Positions 38,061-50,149 of a stretch of DNA of 64,000 nt are shown piece after piece. Each line of letters opens with the position of its first letter. Within the stretch, counting starts at the first letter, position 1. This DNA comes from Hirsutella rhossiliensis (Eukaryota; Ascomycota; Sordariomycetes; Hypocreales; Ophiocordycipitaceae), in contig NW_025408667.1 of the NCBI RefSeq assembly GCF_020360975.1, forward strand, positions 2,542,001-2,606,000, written 5' to 3'. The notes beneath the pieces are model-generated. The model was not told the origin of the DNA. It did not search any database and worked only from the letters and a program-made list of their open reading frames with translations. The translations under genes were made by a program, and so were the position numbers.

Positions 38061-38328
38061 TATTAAAACTAAAGGTTCTAGGTAATCCTAGAATAGGAAA
38101 GACACGGCTATAATATAGTAGATTAATCGAATTAGGGAAGGCAGGCCTATATAGCCCGCCGAGATCTATATATTGCGTATATATATATATATCTATATGT
38201 CTATATATCTATATATCCTACTCGGGGGCGCCCCTAGGGCCCCTTTTTAGGGTCTCTTAGGCTCTCTTATAATAAGTTATCTTCTTATCTCCCTATCGCA
38301 CGTAACCCCTGCTCCCGTTATTTTAATA
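38061..38328 (-). repeat. Copia-3 5' LTR
   Basis: 268 bp, matching 32236-32495. It includes the same GGGGGCGCCCCTAGGGCCCC palindromic block and a longer TATATATCTA microsatellite that explains the length difference. Confidence 0.9.
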
Positions 38329-38333
38329 GATCT

Positions 38334-39144
38334 TAGTATATAAGTATTAATCACCGAATAATATTTTCTTCGCCGAAAATATAACCTCGGAGGAACTTAC
38401 CCCCTATATATAGCTATATATAATTAGTTATACGACTAATCTCGTATAGTATAGGTTTATTAGTAATATATAGGCAATATATAGTTTATATAAACTATAT
38501 ACGTATAATTAGAAAGCCTATATTATTTAGCAATAACCTATAGGGGTGACCGATTTAAACTTATCTTATTATAGTAAGATTATAACTTAGTAGGTTACGT
38601 CCTAAAGGTCTAAGTCATTCTAGCTTTCATCCCTCTATTAAGCTTTTAAAGCAGGGTTAAGCTTAAATAGAGAGGCTTAGCCTTAAATATAATAAATACT
38701 ATCTTAGTAAAGTACTATATAATTACTTAGTGTTCTAAGCTTTTCTTTAATCTTTAATAACGTCCTATTATTAAATATAAAGTTCCTAATTATCCTTTAC
38801 GCTATTATTACTAGGCAGGCTATAGCAAGACCATAGATAGATCTAATAATCGTAGGCAGAGATAATAGTCTATTAAGTACTCTTCTAGAAGGAGATACTA
38901 TAGCTCTTAAAGCTAATCAAAACCTTAGGGATTAGGTAAGTGACTATGCATAATTAAATAAGCTGTCTAATCGTTAGCTGATATAACTTAGCTACCATAG
39001 GTTCTACGAAATTTCGGTAATAGAGTAGATAGACTATAAAGAGATTCGGATAAACCGCTTTTTAACGATAGTATTTCTATCTAATAACGGTATTCTACTA
39101 CTATCTATTTACGACGGTCCCCTTTCCTTTATAGGGAAGGCTCG
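38334..39144. other. RIP-altered DNA, nothing recognised
   Basis: AT-rich with few CA/TG. No coding frame, terminal repeat or RNA gene was identified. Confidence 0.4.
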
Positions 39145-39245
39145 TGTAAGGCGCACACACAACGAAATAGAGAGTAAAGAACGGGGGCCAATAATTTAAT
39201 TCGTTGATCTCTAAAGAACTTATTAAATCCCGAGAATAGGCACCC
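39145..39245 (-). repeat. Dispersed repeat shared with 54045-54150
   Basis: The reverse complement matches the plus strand at 54045-54150, including GGCCCCCGTTCTT, GTGCGCCTTACA and GGGATTT.A.A. The identity of the repeat is unknown. Confidence 0.75.
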
Positions 39246-39307
39246 TATCGCATTTAGGATACGTATAATAAAATGCGCGGTTAATAAGCGATATCATCGA
39301 ACGTTCT

Positions 39308-41345
39308 AGTAGTAGTAGTAGTAGTAGTTTATTATACTAGCTAGCCTATAGGCTCTAGAGCCTCTACTCGTTACCTATATAGGAAAAACCCGGTAGCCTA
39401 GGAGAAAACCTATATATAACCTTCTTATCTGCCTCGGCACGCGGGCCGCCGTCGTCGCGATATTAAGCAAGATAGGTCGCAGCTGCCAGCCTGGTGCAGG
39501 TGGGGGACCTCCGTCCTAACTTAGGCCGGGGCGTTAGGTCCCGTAGGCGCGTTATACCCGAATAGCCGTCAACGCGCGCACGGCGCGACGGAGAACTCTA
39601 TCCCGCCTATAATTACCTCCTTCTCTTAGAAGCCTCTTCTCGCTAAAGTTCGGCCGGTCACCCACGGCCCGCTAAGCTCCCGAATATAGGCCGTACTAAG
39701 GGCCGGGGGGGGGGTTCGCTTAATAGCGGTACTTATAGGTCGTTCGCCGTTGTTTATAATTAGGAGCCGATAAGAATAAAGATATTTACTGCTACCGTAT
39801 TCTCTTATTTTACTCTCCGTCCGCTCGTGGTCGTATCGTCGCGGCGCACGTAGTCTAGCTTCTCGCGAGATCTACTATAACTTTATAGTAGGGTATCGGC
39901 CGAAAGTTAAGAAACTATCGGACGAGAGATAGGGCTATATCGGGTCGTATAAGAAGCGCGCGGAGATCGGCGTTAGTATAGAGGGCGACTAGGAGGAGCC
40001 TACGGTTATTAGCTTATAGGGGGCAGCGGAGGAAGACGAGAAAAACTATTTCTTCCCCGCTACCGTACCGGTAAAGGGGTATCGTCGCGCCGGGCACGTT
40101 CCTATAATAGAGAAAGCTATTAAGACCTATCTTCCCTATACGGAGCTAGATAAGCATAGAGCTCTCGTGCTTATAAAGGTCGGCGTAAGCCTTTAGTCTT
40201 CTCGAGTAGGCGGTTCTATATCTAACGGTTAGAGGGTACGACGAGGATAGCGTGCCTTCGCGTCTTATAGCTCTCTTTCCTACCTTCTTGTCTATTCACG
40301 CTATAGAGCTTTACGAGGCTCCGTCGAGCCTATGTACTAGCGCTATCGCTACTCCTCGCGGTTATTTCCGGGCTTACGCTATAGACTCTTACGCTTTCGA
40401 AGCACGCTACTAACTTTTACGTAGGCTAAGCGCAGCCGCACCGCTATCCCCGAGTTCTTAAGTTAACTCTAAAATCTAGCTAGTCGTTCGTTAAGGTAGA
40501 GGTTAAGCGGAAGGACTTCGGTCTCTATTTCTAGGGCGCGGGTTAGTATAGCTTTATACGCGCCGGCGACGGTTCGAAGGCACGTCGTTTATACGCTATA
40601 GAGCGTACGGGCCACTCCCCTTAGGCGTCCGTTCGGTGGCGTAGGCGTATAGAAGGCTAGGCCTCCGTAGACAATAGCGCTGCGGATAACCTTAGTGTAG
40701 ATCTCCCGTACGCGCGAGAGTCGATATCCCTACGTAGACGCAGCGAGCGCGGTAAGTGCGACCCGTTGGCGCTAAAACTTGGTCTGGATTTGCTTGAGGT
40801 GGGGGCCCTATTAGAGCTTGCGGTGAAGCCAAACTCCGAGGAAGCGGTAGGACTTTAACGGCGCCTCCGCGCGGGCACGTTTAGGTTTAAGTAGGCGCTA
40901 GTTTATTAGAAGTCCTCGGAGCCGTAAGCGGGGCGGAGGCGGTCCAACGTTAAGTTATAGGAGTTACGGGATGTGGTCTAAACCTATGATATCTGCTCTA
41001 CCGAGGTACGTCGCTAAGAGGTCCCGCGAGACCTAGGCGAGGTCTATCGTGCTATTACGCTTACCCGGCCTACTAAGACGAGTGATTTCGCCCTCGGGCG
41101 TGGCGAGCGCAATATTCCACCGGCTCGCTAGCTCTAGTATGTCGTCGCAGTTGTCCGACGTTCGGTTATGGATGTCCTAGAGCGGGTGGTAGATGTTGAA
41201 GTCTCCGACGAAGGCAGCTCTATAGCACGGCGTGCTCGATGCGAGAGCGGGAAGCGGGCTCTATTTAGGCTCCCTAGTATAGATCGGGGAATAGACAGAG
41301 AAGATTATGGTATTAGGCTTAGTAAAGGTAACGCTTTACCAGTCG
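39308..41345 (-). mobile_element. Tad-like LINE, internally deleted
   Basis: The minus strand carries an APE-type endonuclease and, only about 130 bp further on, the C-terminal part of a LINE ORF2 protein. Most of the RT catalytic core is missing. A (TAG)n run at 39306-39327 suits a LINE 3' tail. RIP is incomplete here: many CA/TG remain and GC is higher than around it. Confidence 0.75.
40400..41340 (-). pseudogene. LINE ORF2 remnant (endonuclease joined to RT C-terminus)
   Basis: The endonuclease block near 41180-41215 reads AAFVGDFNIYHPL*DIHNR, the GDFN.HHPLW motif with the tryptophan as a stop. The C-terminal part near 40985-41050 shows IDLA*VSRDLL and ends GLDH, the SDH block. RT-thumb features follow: YRFLGVWL at about 40840, then SRVREIYTKVIRSAIVYGG near 40660-40720, then LNLYLNERLARF-like residues near 40500. 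The YxDD core is absent. Active LINE proteins nick DNA and copy RNA in place; this copy cannot. Confidence 0.75.
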
Positions 41346-43930
41346 ACGCCTCCGTCGCTAGTCTACGATAGTCTTGCAGGCTTCTAGAGGAGAAGATTAG
41401 GATATCGTCGATATACGCTAACATAAAATTATCTAGGTAATCCTAGAGCACGCTATTAATATGCCGCTAAAAGGCTACTAGTGCGCCTATTAGGCCGAAT
41501 AGAACTACTAGCTATTTAAAGGATCTATAGCGCGTTCTAAAAGCTATCTTTTCTTCGTCGGCGGGGGCGACCCTAATCTTATAGAACGCTGCTATAATAT
41601 CTACCTTAGTAAACCACCTTACCTTAGCTATAGTTCGTAAGGTCTCGCTTAGTAAGGGTAAGGGATAGCGGTCCCTCTTCGTTATATAGTTTAAACCTCT
41701 ATAATCGACGTAGAAGCGGATGCCTCTACCGGGCTTCTTTACTATAAGGACTAGTGCTATAGCTAGCGAGCTACTAACTCTAATAAATCCCTTATCGAGT
41801 AGTTCTATAAGGGTCTTTCGTAGCACTAATAGCTCCTTGCGGGACATGCTATAAAGCGGTCCCTAGGGTAGGGGCTTCTCTCGGCTATGCTCGTCTTTTA
41901 GTACTTCGATCTTTAGGTCTATACCTAGCCGATAAGGGGGCAGCTGGTCGGCCAGTTACTAAGAGAAAGCTCGAGACTACTTATAGTACTATAGTAGCAG
42001 CTTCTCTATTACGTTAGTCTTCGGTTTCGGTCTTAGGGCCTTATTAATATCCGCTATTATAACTAAGTAAACTCTAATACCGCCTTTACGTTTATTACGG
42101 CGTGCTTCCGCTAAAAAGGTTGCGGCTATAATATTAGAGACGTCTAGCTAGGGAGGCTAGTAACGTCGTCGGTCTCGTACTTAAACTCTACTAGACCCGA
42201 TCTCGAGATATCCTTCCTTTACGTAGATATAAACATCCTAGTCTTCTATCTATCGTTTACCTAGGATTATATCCTAGTTAAGATCGTCGATAACGTATAT
42301 AAAAACACGATACTACTAATATCTATTAAGGTTAATCGATATATACGTAATCTTATCGATTTTAACCTCCTTGCCGTCTCCTACTATATTCTCTAAGATA
42401 CGCGGCTAAACGCGTATATATAGTAACTAGAGAGAGTAAAATATACGCTTACTAACCGCGCCGTAGTAGAGGTAGCTATAATCGATAAGAGATAGTATAA
42501 AGTCTATGCTATTTACCCTAACGTCTACTATAAACGGTTCCCTGTCTATTTTTGCTTTTCCGCTTATATCCTATTCTCTTATAGCCGCCGCGTGACCCTA
42601 GTCTAAATCTTTATCGCTATAAGATAAAGCTTCGTCTTCGGCGATCTCGGTATTAGTAACTGCTAGTCGTGTCGGAGCCACGGTATTAACCTAAGTGCGA
42701 TAGGTCGCCTTTGCGGGTTAGATAGGCGCAGCTAATAGGCAGCGCTCGATCCTATAGTTATCTCTTCTATAACGAAGGCAACGCCCTTTACGGTAACGGG
42801 CGTCTATCTCGGTCTAATCGACCTACTTTATACGCTTGCCTAATAGCGCTTAGTCTTCTAGTCGGTTAGATTAGTAACTATATATATTCTTATTACTATA
42901 GGTGCGCGTAGCGTTTACTTTCGCGGATGCTTATAGAGTTAGCTCCTATTCTATTATATCCTCTCGTCTAACTTTAGTTTTCTAGCCGGACTATTTCTAG
43001 GCGGCCTAGCCTCTATAGTTCTAGTAGTTATTATAGTTATCTAAACTCTTTATATTACCTCGGGGCCTTTTCTACTAACCTAATAGTTCTATCTAGCTGC
43101 TTAGCGAATCGTATCTCCTTACTAGCCTAACGTAGCTGCTAATAGTAGAGGGGTTAGAGCCTATAAGGGCTACTTTTATTTTATCGTTTAGTGCCTCCTA
43201 GAGGTAGGAAATCTTACTATTGTCTAGCTAATACTCGGCGTTAGTATTAGCGATCTCCCTCTTAAAGCGGGGGTAAAAAGACGTAAATAGTTTATTCTCC
43301 CCTTACTTAATCGAATATAAGTTATATATAGCTCTCTACTTACGATCCCTCTCCCTATATAATAACTTAAGGCGGTTAAGTAGTTTAGTAATATTAAACG
43401 TTTTCTTCTTAGTTTATATCTCTATAAATATAGTTACGTTATCTTTAGCCTTGCCTTCTAGGCTTATAAAGATATATATAAAGTAGCCCTTTATATCTCT
43501 AAGGGCTTCTTTATCGACTTATAGTTTTCCTTCGGTTTCTAGTTTCTAGCTTCGCTACTAGGCCTTATCGCCGCCGAATTTTAGGATATCTCGTAATTTA
43601 GGGCGCTTAGTTAGATAAGGGCTATAAGTAGCGACTATATAGATATCCTCGATAGGGATAGCAGGGGTGGTAATAGATAGCGTCGGCTCTAGGAGTTTAG
43701 ATAAATAGGATTACTAGTATTGCTAGAGTTCTAGGGCAATAAACCGTTCTTTAAACTAGGTATTTCTTAGGGAATTCTCTTCTCTTAAACTTCGTATCTC
43801 GGCAACTAAAGCGCTAAGGACGTCCGGCTATATATTATTATCTTTAGCTATCGCGACTTCGCTAAACGTTAATAGTTCCTATAGGACTTAGTTACTTTAG
43901 TATCTTTAGTGTTTTTAGCGTCTTTAGTAT
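41345..43930 (-). mobile_element. Ty3/gypsy fragment (Gypsy-3), gag to RT
   Basis: A different gypsy lineage from Gypsy-1/2. Gag, a zinc knuckle and RT are present on the minus strand. RNase H, integrase and both LTRs are absent, and pol ends where the LINE begins. Confidence 0.8.
41350..43930 (-). pseudogene. Gypsy-3 gag-RT remnant
   Basis: Gag around 42900-43600 reads GYFIYIFISLEGKAKDNVT and TFNITKLLNRLKLLYRERDR, a capsid-type pattern. A knuckle near 42738-42790 reads RCLRYRRDNYRIERC (CX2CX4HX4C with one Cys and the His changed to Tyr). RT between 41512 and 41847 is still an open frame of 111 codons with IRFYVDYRGLNYITKRDRYP and WFTKVDIIAAF. The catalytic box at about 41400-41425 is intact (YIDDILIF). 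Survival of this frame shows that RIP was lighter here. Confidence 0.85.
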
Positions 43931-43955
43931 CTTTAGTATCTTTAGTAATCTTAAT
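43905..43955. repeat. TCTTTAGTA short tandem repeat
   Basis: Several 9-10 bp units of TCTTTAGTAT at the presumed N-terminus of Gypsy-3 gag; on the coding strand they give a KDT repeat. Confidence 0.65.
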
Positions 43956-44160
43956 AGTATATAAAAGGCCTCTAGTAAGTTAATATAACTAATTAGTCCC
44001 TATACTATTTACTATTAAGATATAGAAGAAAGGAAGAAAGAAAGAGAATTTACTATATAAGAGTATAACGGTATTTTATAGCTTCGAGCTAATAGAAGGT
44101 TCTAAAAGCTAGGCGGCGTAGCCGCCGTTAAAGCGGCTTACCCGTTATAATATAGGTATC

Positions 44161-44440
44161 TATCGGCGGACCAGGGCTACCACGTTAGGGAGGGACCTAG
44201 AAAAGGGATCCCTAGCCTATATAGTAGGAACGTATAAAGACTTCCTAAGTAAGGAAGGCTACCCCTTTATATATAGGCATAGCTAGTAAATCTCCTTACT
44301 TAGGAGGTCCCTAGAAGTCCCTAAGACCTCTTATATAAATAGCCCCTTTAAACTACCCCTTTAGAGAGAGAATATATATCTTAAACCTAGCTATATAACC
44401 CCCTTATTCCGATATATATTAATATAACATTTTACCGATA
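44161..44440 (+). repeat. Solo LTR-like unit, RIP-mutated copy
   Basis: 280 bp with ends TATCGG...CCGATA, the RIP form of TGTCGG...CCGACA. It matches the unmutated copies at 53749-54028 (inverted) and 56755-57033. It keeps a TATATAAATAGCCCC promoter-like block. Flanking pentamers (GTATC, GTAGT) do not match. Confidence 0.85.
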
Positions 44441-45290
44441 GTAGTATATATTACTTAAACCCTAGCCGTTCCTAGTTAAGGCTTAGGATGTATACTAGTA
44501 TGTCTTAATAACTATACTTACTAGTCTCGTCGATTTTTATTATTATATAGGTATGCGTTAGGGGTAGGGATATTGCTCTATAGCGTTAATATAGGAATAT
44601 AGCTTTTATACTAAGAGGTCTAGAAACTACGTATAGAACGTACGCGGATTCGCGGAACGGTTACGACGCAATATAAGTTACCTTACGGTAACGCGTAATA
44701 GACCCCTATGCGTTTTATACTTAAGGGTCCTAGCTGTATCCCCTAAGGGACAGAGCTTTTAATATACACTATAAGACTCCTAATATACGCATCTATATAA
44801 CTATAATAATTCTCTTAGTTAAGGAGTAAGGGATATATAGATTACGTAGACTAATAACGTCTTTAGATTACTAGAATATTCGCGATAGTACGGATAGGTG
44901 TTTAGTAGAAGTATCTATTAATAGGCTAGCCTTTATATATAGTAAGGCCCCTTTATAAGGTCGAGGTTATAGGATATAAAAGCAGGCCGTAGAATAAGTA
45001 AGGCTTATATATTACGGTTAGCAATAGGCTATATTTTACTTTTATTTATATTTATTACGTATAGACTTAAAAATACCTATAGGTATTTACTTATAGGCTA
45101 CCTATACCTACCTACGGGCTATTTTTAGGCTACTATAAATACTTAGTAGGTAGGTAAATTTAAAATATATACCTAAAATTATATATAGGTATATTTAGGC
45201 TACTTATAGGCATTACTTATTTTATTTTATTATATTAATCGTTTATACGTATCTTAATATAAGGCACCTATAAAATATACGTAGGCTATA
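44441..45290. other. RIP-altered AT-rich DNA, possible end of a hAT element
   Basis: Repeated ATAGGTAT and GGCTAC motifs occur near 45040-45210 and could be subterminal repeats of the neighbouring hAT element. No gene is seen. Confidence 0.35.
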
Positions 45291-45299
45291 TAGCTAAAA

Positions 45300-48200
45300 G
45301 TAGTATTAAATTAAAGGATAAGATCCTATAAATATTATTTATTCTCTACCTTAATTATCCTTTTAATATTTAAAGTCCTATTATCGTGGTCGAATATTCT
45401 CCTTATATCTAGTTCTCTTTATAGAGGAGGCGACTATTGCCTCTATTATTATATGGCCTTTTCGCTTTTTCTTACGGCTTTAAACTTATTCTTCCCGATA
45501 AGAGTTACTTTCTTCTATCTCCTTTACTTCCCCTATCTCCTTTACTTCCTCTATCTCCTTTACTTCCTCCGACTTATTATTACTTAGTAAAGCAATATTA
45601 ATTATATCGCGATACTTATCTCTCCCTTACTAGCTTTATATTTATATCTAAAGAGAGTCTATAAAAAGCTTTTATTAGATAATGCTTATAGGCTATAGGT
45701 AAGTATAAAATCTCTTACTTTAATCTTAATCTTCTTTATATAGTATTATAGCCTCTTTATTAAGATAAATTCTACTAAAAGAATTCCTATTTCTAGGAGT
45801 ATAAGATATCTTTAGAGCTATATTAAGCTTATATAGCTAATCTTTATACTCCTTTATAAGGTTAATACTATTATTAATCTTTATATCTTAAAGAAGGATA
45901 CTATCCTATATATCGAATCGAGACTATAGGATCGATAGCGTAAATCTCGCCTCTAAGTTTAAGAGTTTCGTCCTAGATCGCTAGTATATATTAATCTACC
46001 GGTAAATACTCTAAGTACGCTTAAGCGGCACGCTACTTAGTTATATTACTAGAAATTCTTATACTATAATATAAATATTCTTATACCTTTTATACTAAGA
46101 TATATAGCGCTAAAAGCTATATATATCCTCGGATAGTAACCTCCTTAGCTAAGATTAGTATATTACTTATATATTAATATAAATAAATAAAAACTTACTC
46201 TCTTTAAAAAAAGCCCTATAGACTAAAATACCTTTATTACCTTATAAAGTCCCTTAATATACTAAGTAGATTAGCTTCGGTCTCCTTTTTTAGTAAAATA
46301 GGTAATCTTACCTAATAAATATTAAGCTTATTAATACTTAATAGGAGCGTAAGTAAGGTAGTAATTATATATACTTATTTTTCCTTTTAGAGGTAGTTAA
46401 TATACTTAGTAAGCTTTTTCTCTATATTATTAATTGCTACTATTAGTATACTTTACTAGTTATTACTAGTATTATAAATATTAGTAATTTTAGTACGCGA
46501 GTAAAAGAGATACTTATAAATTATCTTTAGCGAGTTCTAAGATTCTAAGAGTATTATATCTTTCCCCTAGCTAACGTTATTTATAAGCTATAGGAATATC
46601 TTCCTAATATTAATTAGGTAGTTAATTTACTCTTAATTCTTAGTAAATAAAGGTAAGCTAAGCTAGGTATTACTAGTAAGAAGTATATTAATTGCCTATT
46701 ATAGCTCCTTAGCTCTCTTAAGTATTATAATAGTAGAGTTCTAGCGTATAATAATATAACCGGGAATACTTAATAGTTATTTATTTAGTCGGACCTCTTA
46801 TTAGATATTAAAGAAAACCTTTATTTACTTCGCGCTTCGATAAAGTATTAATACTAATATATAGATCTAAGAGGGTTAATATAAAGATTAGTATATAAGT
46901 TATAGTATTTTAATTAGTATTAACTTACCTTTATTATTATTCCTAAGATAACGTTGCTTATACCTATAAGTAAGTTACTTAGTATATCCTTATTAGTACT
47001 TACTTCTTCCTTATTAGAGTTATCTTATAGAGTTCCTATTATATAAGAATAACTCTATATAACTAGTTTCTACTCTACCTTAATCTTAATAAGCTTTTTA
47101 TAATCTAGTATCTTAGATATAAGAAGGTTAAGAATATACGCGATATATCGTATATAGTAAATCGTACTTAGTATATTAATCCCTAGATATAAGTTAAGTT
47201 TCCCTTATAAGTCTCCTAAATAAAGATATATACTATTATTAGTAGTAATACTTTTAAATCGATCTAAAATATAATGCTTTTATAGATACTATATAATAGT
47301 ATTATTCTATAATTCTCTAGAATAGCTAGCTAATATATTTATTAGGCCGAGTAGAAGAAGCTATAAGTACTAATTATAATCGACGTAGTAACTAATAATT
47401 CTAAGAACTACTTCGATATTTCTAGTTTAAGTCTAGCTATTAATAGTTAGTAAGAGATACTATCTAGAAGGTATATAGTTAATTAATACTTCTTAAAGAT
47501 TATTAGCGATTATCTCTATTAAATTTATTAGTATAAGGGCGGAGGGAATATAGAATTCTAGATAGTAGAAATAAACTAAGTCTTAAAAAGACTTATAGTT
47601 TACGATATTAACGGCTAAGTATATCTATAAAATAAAATTAGTAAGATAACGTTAATATTATAGCTTCTATTTTTAGGTGCCTTATAATAAGATTAGTATA
47701 ATAGATTACTATATTTTTATATAATAAATATAAATATACTAGGGTATATTTTATTTATACTTAGGTAGATTAAAATATATTCTTAGGTTACTGTTTTTTA
47801 ATATAAAACTTACCTTACCTATAGCGTATAAGAGCGCTTATACTAGAACCTTTAATATAAGGATAGATTAGTATAGACTAGTAGGATATATAAATTACCT
47901 AAGGTTCCTCTATCTTATAGTTTACGCTTTCCTTAAAAGGCCGCTATATATCTAAACGATATAAAGTATTAAAGATTAAAAGAGTATTCTTCTTTTAAGG
48001 AGATATATTTATATTAATAGTATTAGAGCTTAAGATACTTACTTAAGAGTATATTATCCTAGGAGATTAAATATTATTTAATAAGTTAGCTTTAAATCTC
48101 GTTTTATACTAGCTAGTAGATATCTACTAATTAAGGAAATCTTAATAATCTTAATACTAAAAGTATAGCGGCTTTCTAAGAGATACTAGCTTATAAGTAG
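45300..48200 (-). pseudogene. hAT-family transposase remnant, RIP-dead
   Basis: Minus strand. Near 47170-47270 it reads RFKSITTNNSIYLYLRDLQ (stop read as Q) and then IRYIAYILNLLISKIL, matching the hAT catalytic region where ITTDNAS is followed by RCIGHILNL. Near 46700-46770 it reads R*NSTIIILKRAKEL, the RWNST..ML.R.. block. Near 46380-46500 comes NNIEKKLTKYINYL, a hAT C-terminal feature. The canonical dimerisation motif was not found. Three copies of an 18-bp unit at 45515-45565 give EVKEI repeats. Termini and target duplication were not identified. Confidence 0.7.
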
Positions 48201-48209
48201 GAATTATAC

Positions 48210-50140
48210 TAGTATCTATAGTACTACCTTCTTTACTTCCTTAATTAAAAGATTAAAATAGAGATAGTAGGTCTTTATCTCTATTAAATAAAGAATTAAG
48301 ATAATCGTGCTAACTACCTTAAGTTAACGGCGAAGGGGTAAAAGGCGAATCTTAGTCTATATTACCGTAAGGTAAGAAGCTTAGAGCTTAGAGTAAGATA
48401 TTTAACTTTTAAGCGTTTTATCTTTAAAGAAATAGATTATTAAAGTATAAAATTAATAGAGTATTTACTATAAAGAAGAGGATAAAGATCTATATAAATA
48501 GTTATTATAAGTAAATAAGTGCTTTTAATAAAGTAAAGTAGATAATATATATAAATAATTAATATAATTAGTATATATAGAGTGCTTTATATTATATAGT
48601 ACCGAGGTAATAAGTATATATCTAATAATAAGAGAAAGTAAGAAAAGCTATATACTGCTTTAATATAAAGTTATATCTCGGTATATATACTATATATAGA
48701 ACGTAAAAGAGTTTTACTAAGCCCCTATATATTGCCTATTAACTAAAATTTCCCGCTATATTACTATAGAAAGCATTCCCTCCTTTCTCTTTATTTCTAA
48801 AGGTATACTCTTAGTATACTATATGCCTTACTTTAAGAAAGGTATATTTAAAATAATATAAACTCTTACTATTCGCTAGTAAAAATAAAGCTTATAGCTA
48901 GATAGCTAGAATTAAGCTTTAATAGCTTCTCTACTAGCTTAGCGATTATATTAGTCCCTAGCAAAAGTAAGACTAGGCGAATAATTAATCGACCGATTTA
49001 GCTTATAAGATACTAGCGCCCCTTTTATTAAGCTCGCTATATTTATAAAGCTCGCTATCTCTAGGAAGTTTACTACCTCTATAACTAACTTTACTACTTC
49101 TATAATACTCGTCTTTGCTTAAGTAAAGCTTTCCTTATCCTCTATAATAAAGCTCGCCGCCTCCTAGACTAAGCCTAGTATAATAAACGTTAATAGTATT
49201 CCCTAAGCCGCCGCTAACGCTAATACGTTAGATACTAACTCCCTTATCCCGGCCGCCCTTAAAACTTCTTCCTCCTTTACTAAGACGATCTCGAGACTCC
49301 CGCCCCTTAAGTTCTTATATATTTAGTCGTTCGGGCAGTTTATAGATAGATAACTCTACCTACCTAGTTTTAATCCTTTCTCTAAATAGATATATTTAGC
49401 TTAAAGGGTAAAAGGGAGGTAGTAGGATAGAAGAACTATTTAGAATATAGCTAGAATTCTATTCCTACCCTTAAGTATCTACCCCTATTTTAATAGGCGT
49501 AATTAATATCCTTTTTAATCTCTACCTAAGGGTATATACTTTTAATATTAGGTGATTATTTCTTTAGTAAGATATAGTACGCTCTACCTATATAGAAGTT
49601 TATCTATTTAGTCCTTCCTATAAAGGGATATATTACCTAGGAAAAATAAAGGTCTATTAACTTTTATATAAAAAAGGAAATAATTAAAATATATATTTAT
49701 ATATAGGTAGTAACTATACTATTACTACTTATTACGAAATATTATAGTATTTATAGTAATATTTATACTAATCTAAATAATAGTATATAAATAAAATATA
49801 CTAAAATTCTTTACTTTCCTTACTTTTAAGCTAACTCTCTAGGGTAGTAATAGGTTAGGAAAAACGTCTTAAATACCTTTTATAGATTTAAATATCTACC
49901 TAGCTAACTTAAACTAAAAAGCTTTCTATTAATAGTATCTAGAATAACGCTAGGGCTTCCTATTATAAAAGACCTAAAAGGAACTAATAGAGTATATTCT
50001 TATACTCCTTAGTATACCTCTTAAAGTTTAAAAGGATTCTCTTAAAAATAGATTAAGGAAAGTTATTAGTCTCTCGCTATAGCTATATAGGTCTAGGAAG
50101 GATTGCCTAGCTCCTTTTCTTCCCCTTACCTTACTTTATA
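48210..50140. other. RIP-altered DNA, one low-complexity coding-like stretch
   Basis: At about 49000-49330 a plus-strand frame is rich in Ser, Thr, Ala and Pro and may be a linker or N-terminal region of a lost protein. Nothing else was recognised. Confidence 0.35.
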
Positions 50141-50149
50141 TAGCCGTAA

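Larger units (their letters stand above)
32236..38328 (-). mobile_element. Complete Ty1/Copia retrotransposon (Copia-3)
   Basis: Flanked by LTRs of 260 bp (32236-32495) and 268 bp (38061-38328) that share long identical blocks. Flanking pentamers are GATAT and GATCT, a target duplication with one mismatch. In the left LTR the 3' edge keeps TGTTAGAAC-type ends and the adjacent polypurine tract GCTAGGGGGGTG. The interior on the minus strand has gag, integrase, RT and RNase H in copia order. Confidence 0.9.

Noticed and set aside
41168..41371. 67-codon plus-strand frame
   Set aside because: Antisense to the LINE endonuclease, whose GDFN motif is on the minus strand.
32236..43930. A Starship-type giant element carrying the secreted genes
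   Set aside because: No tyrosine-recombinase captain gene or matching large-scale ends were seen in the window.
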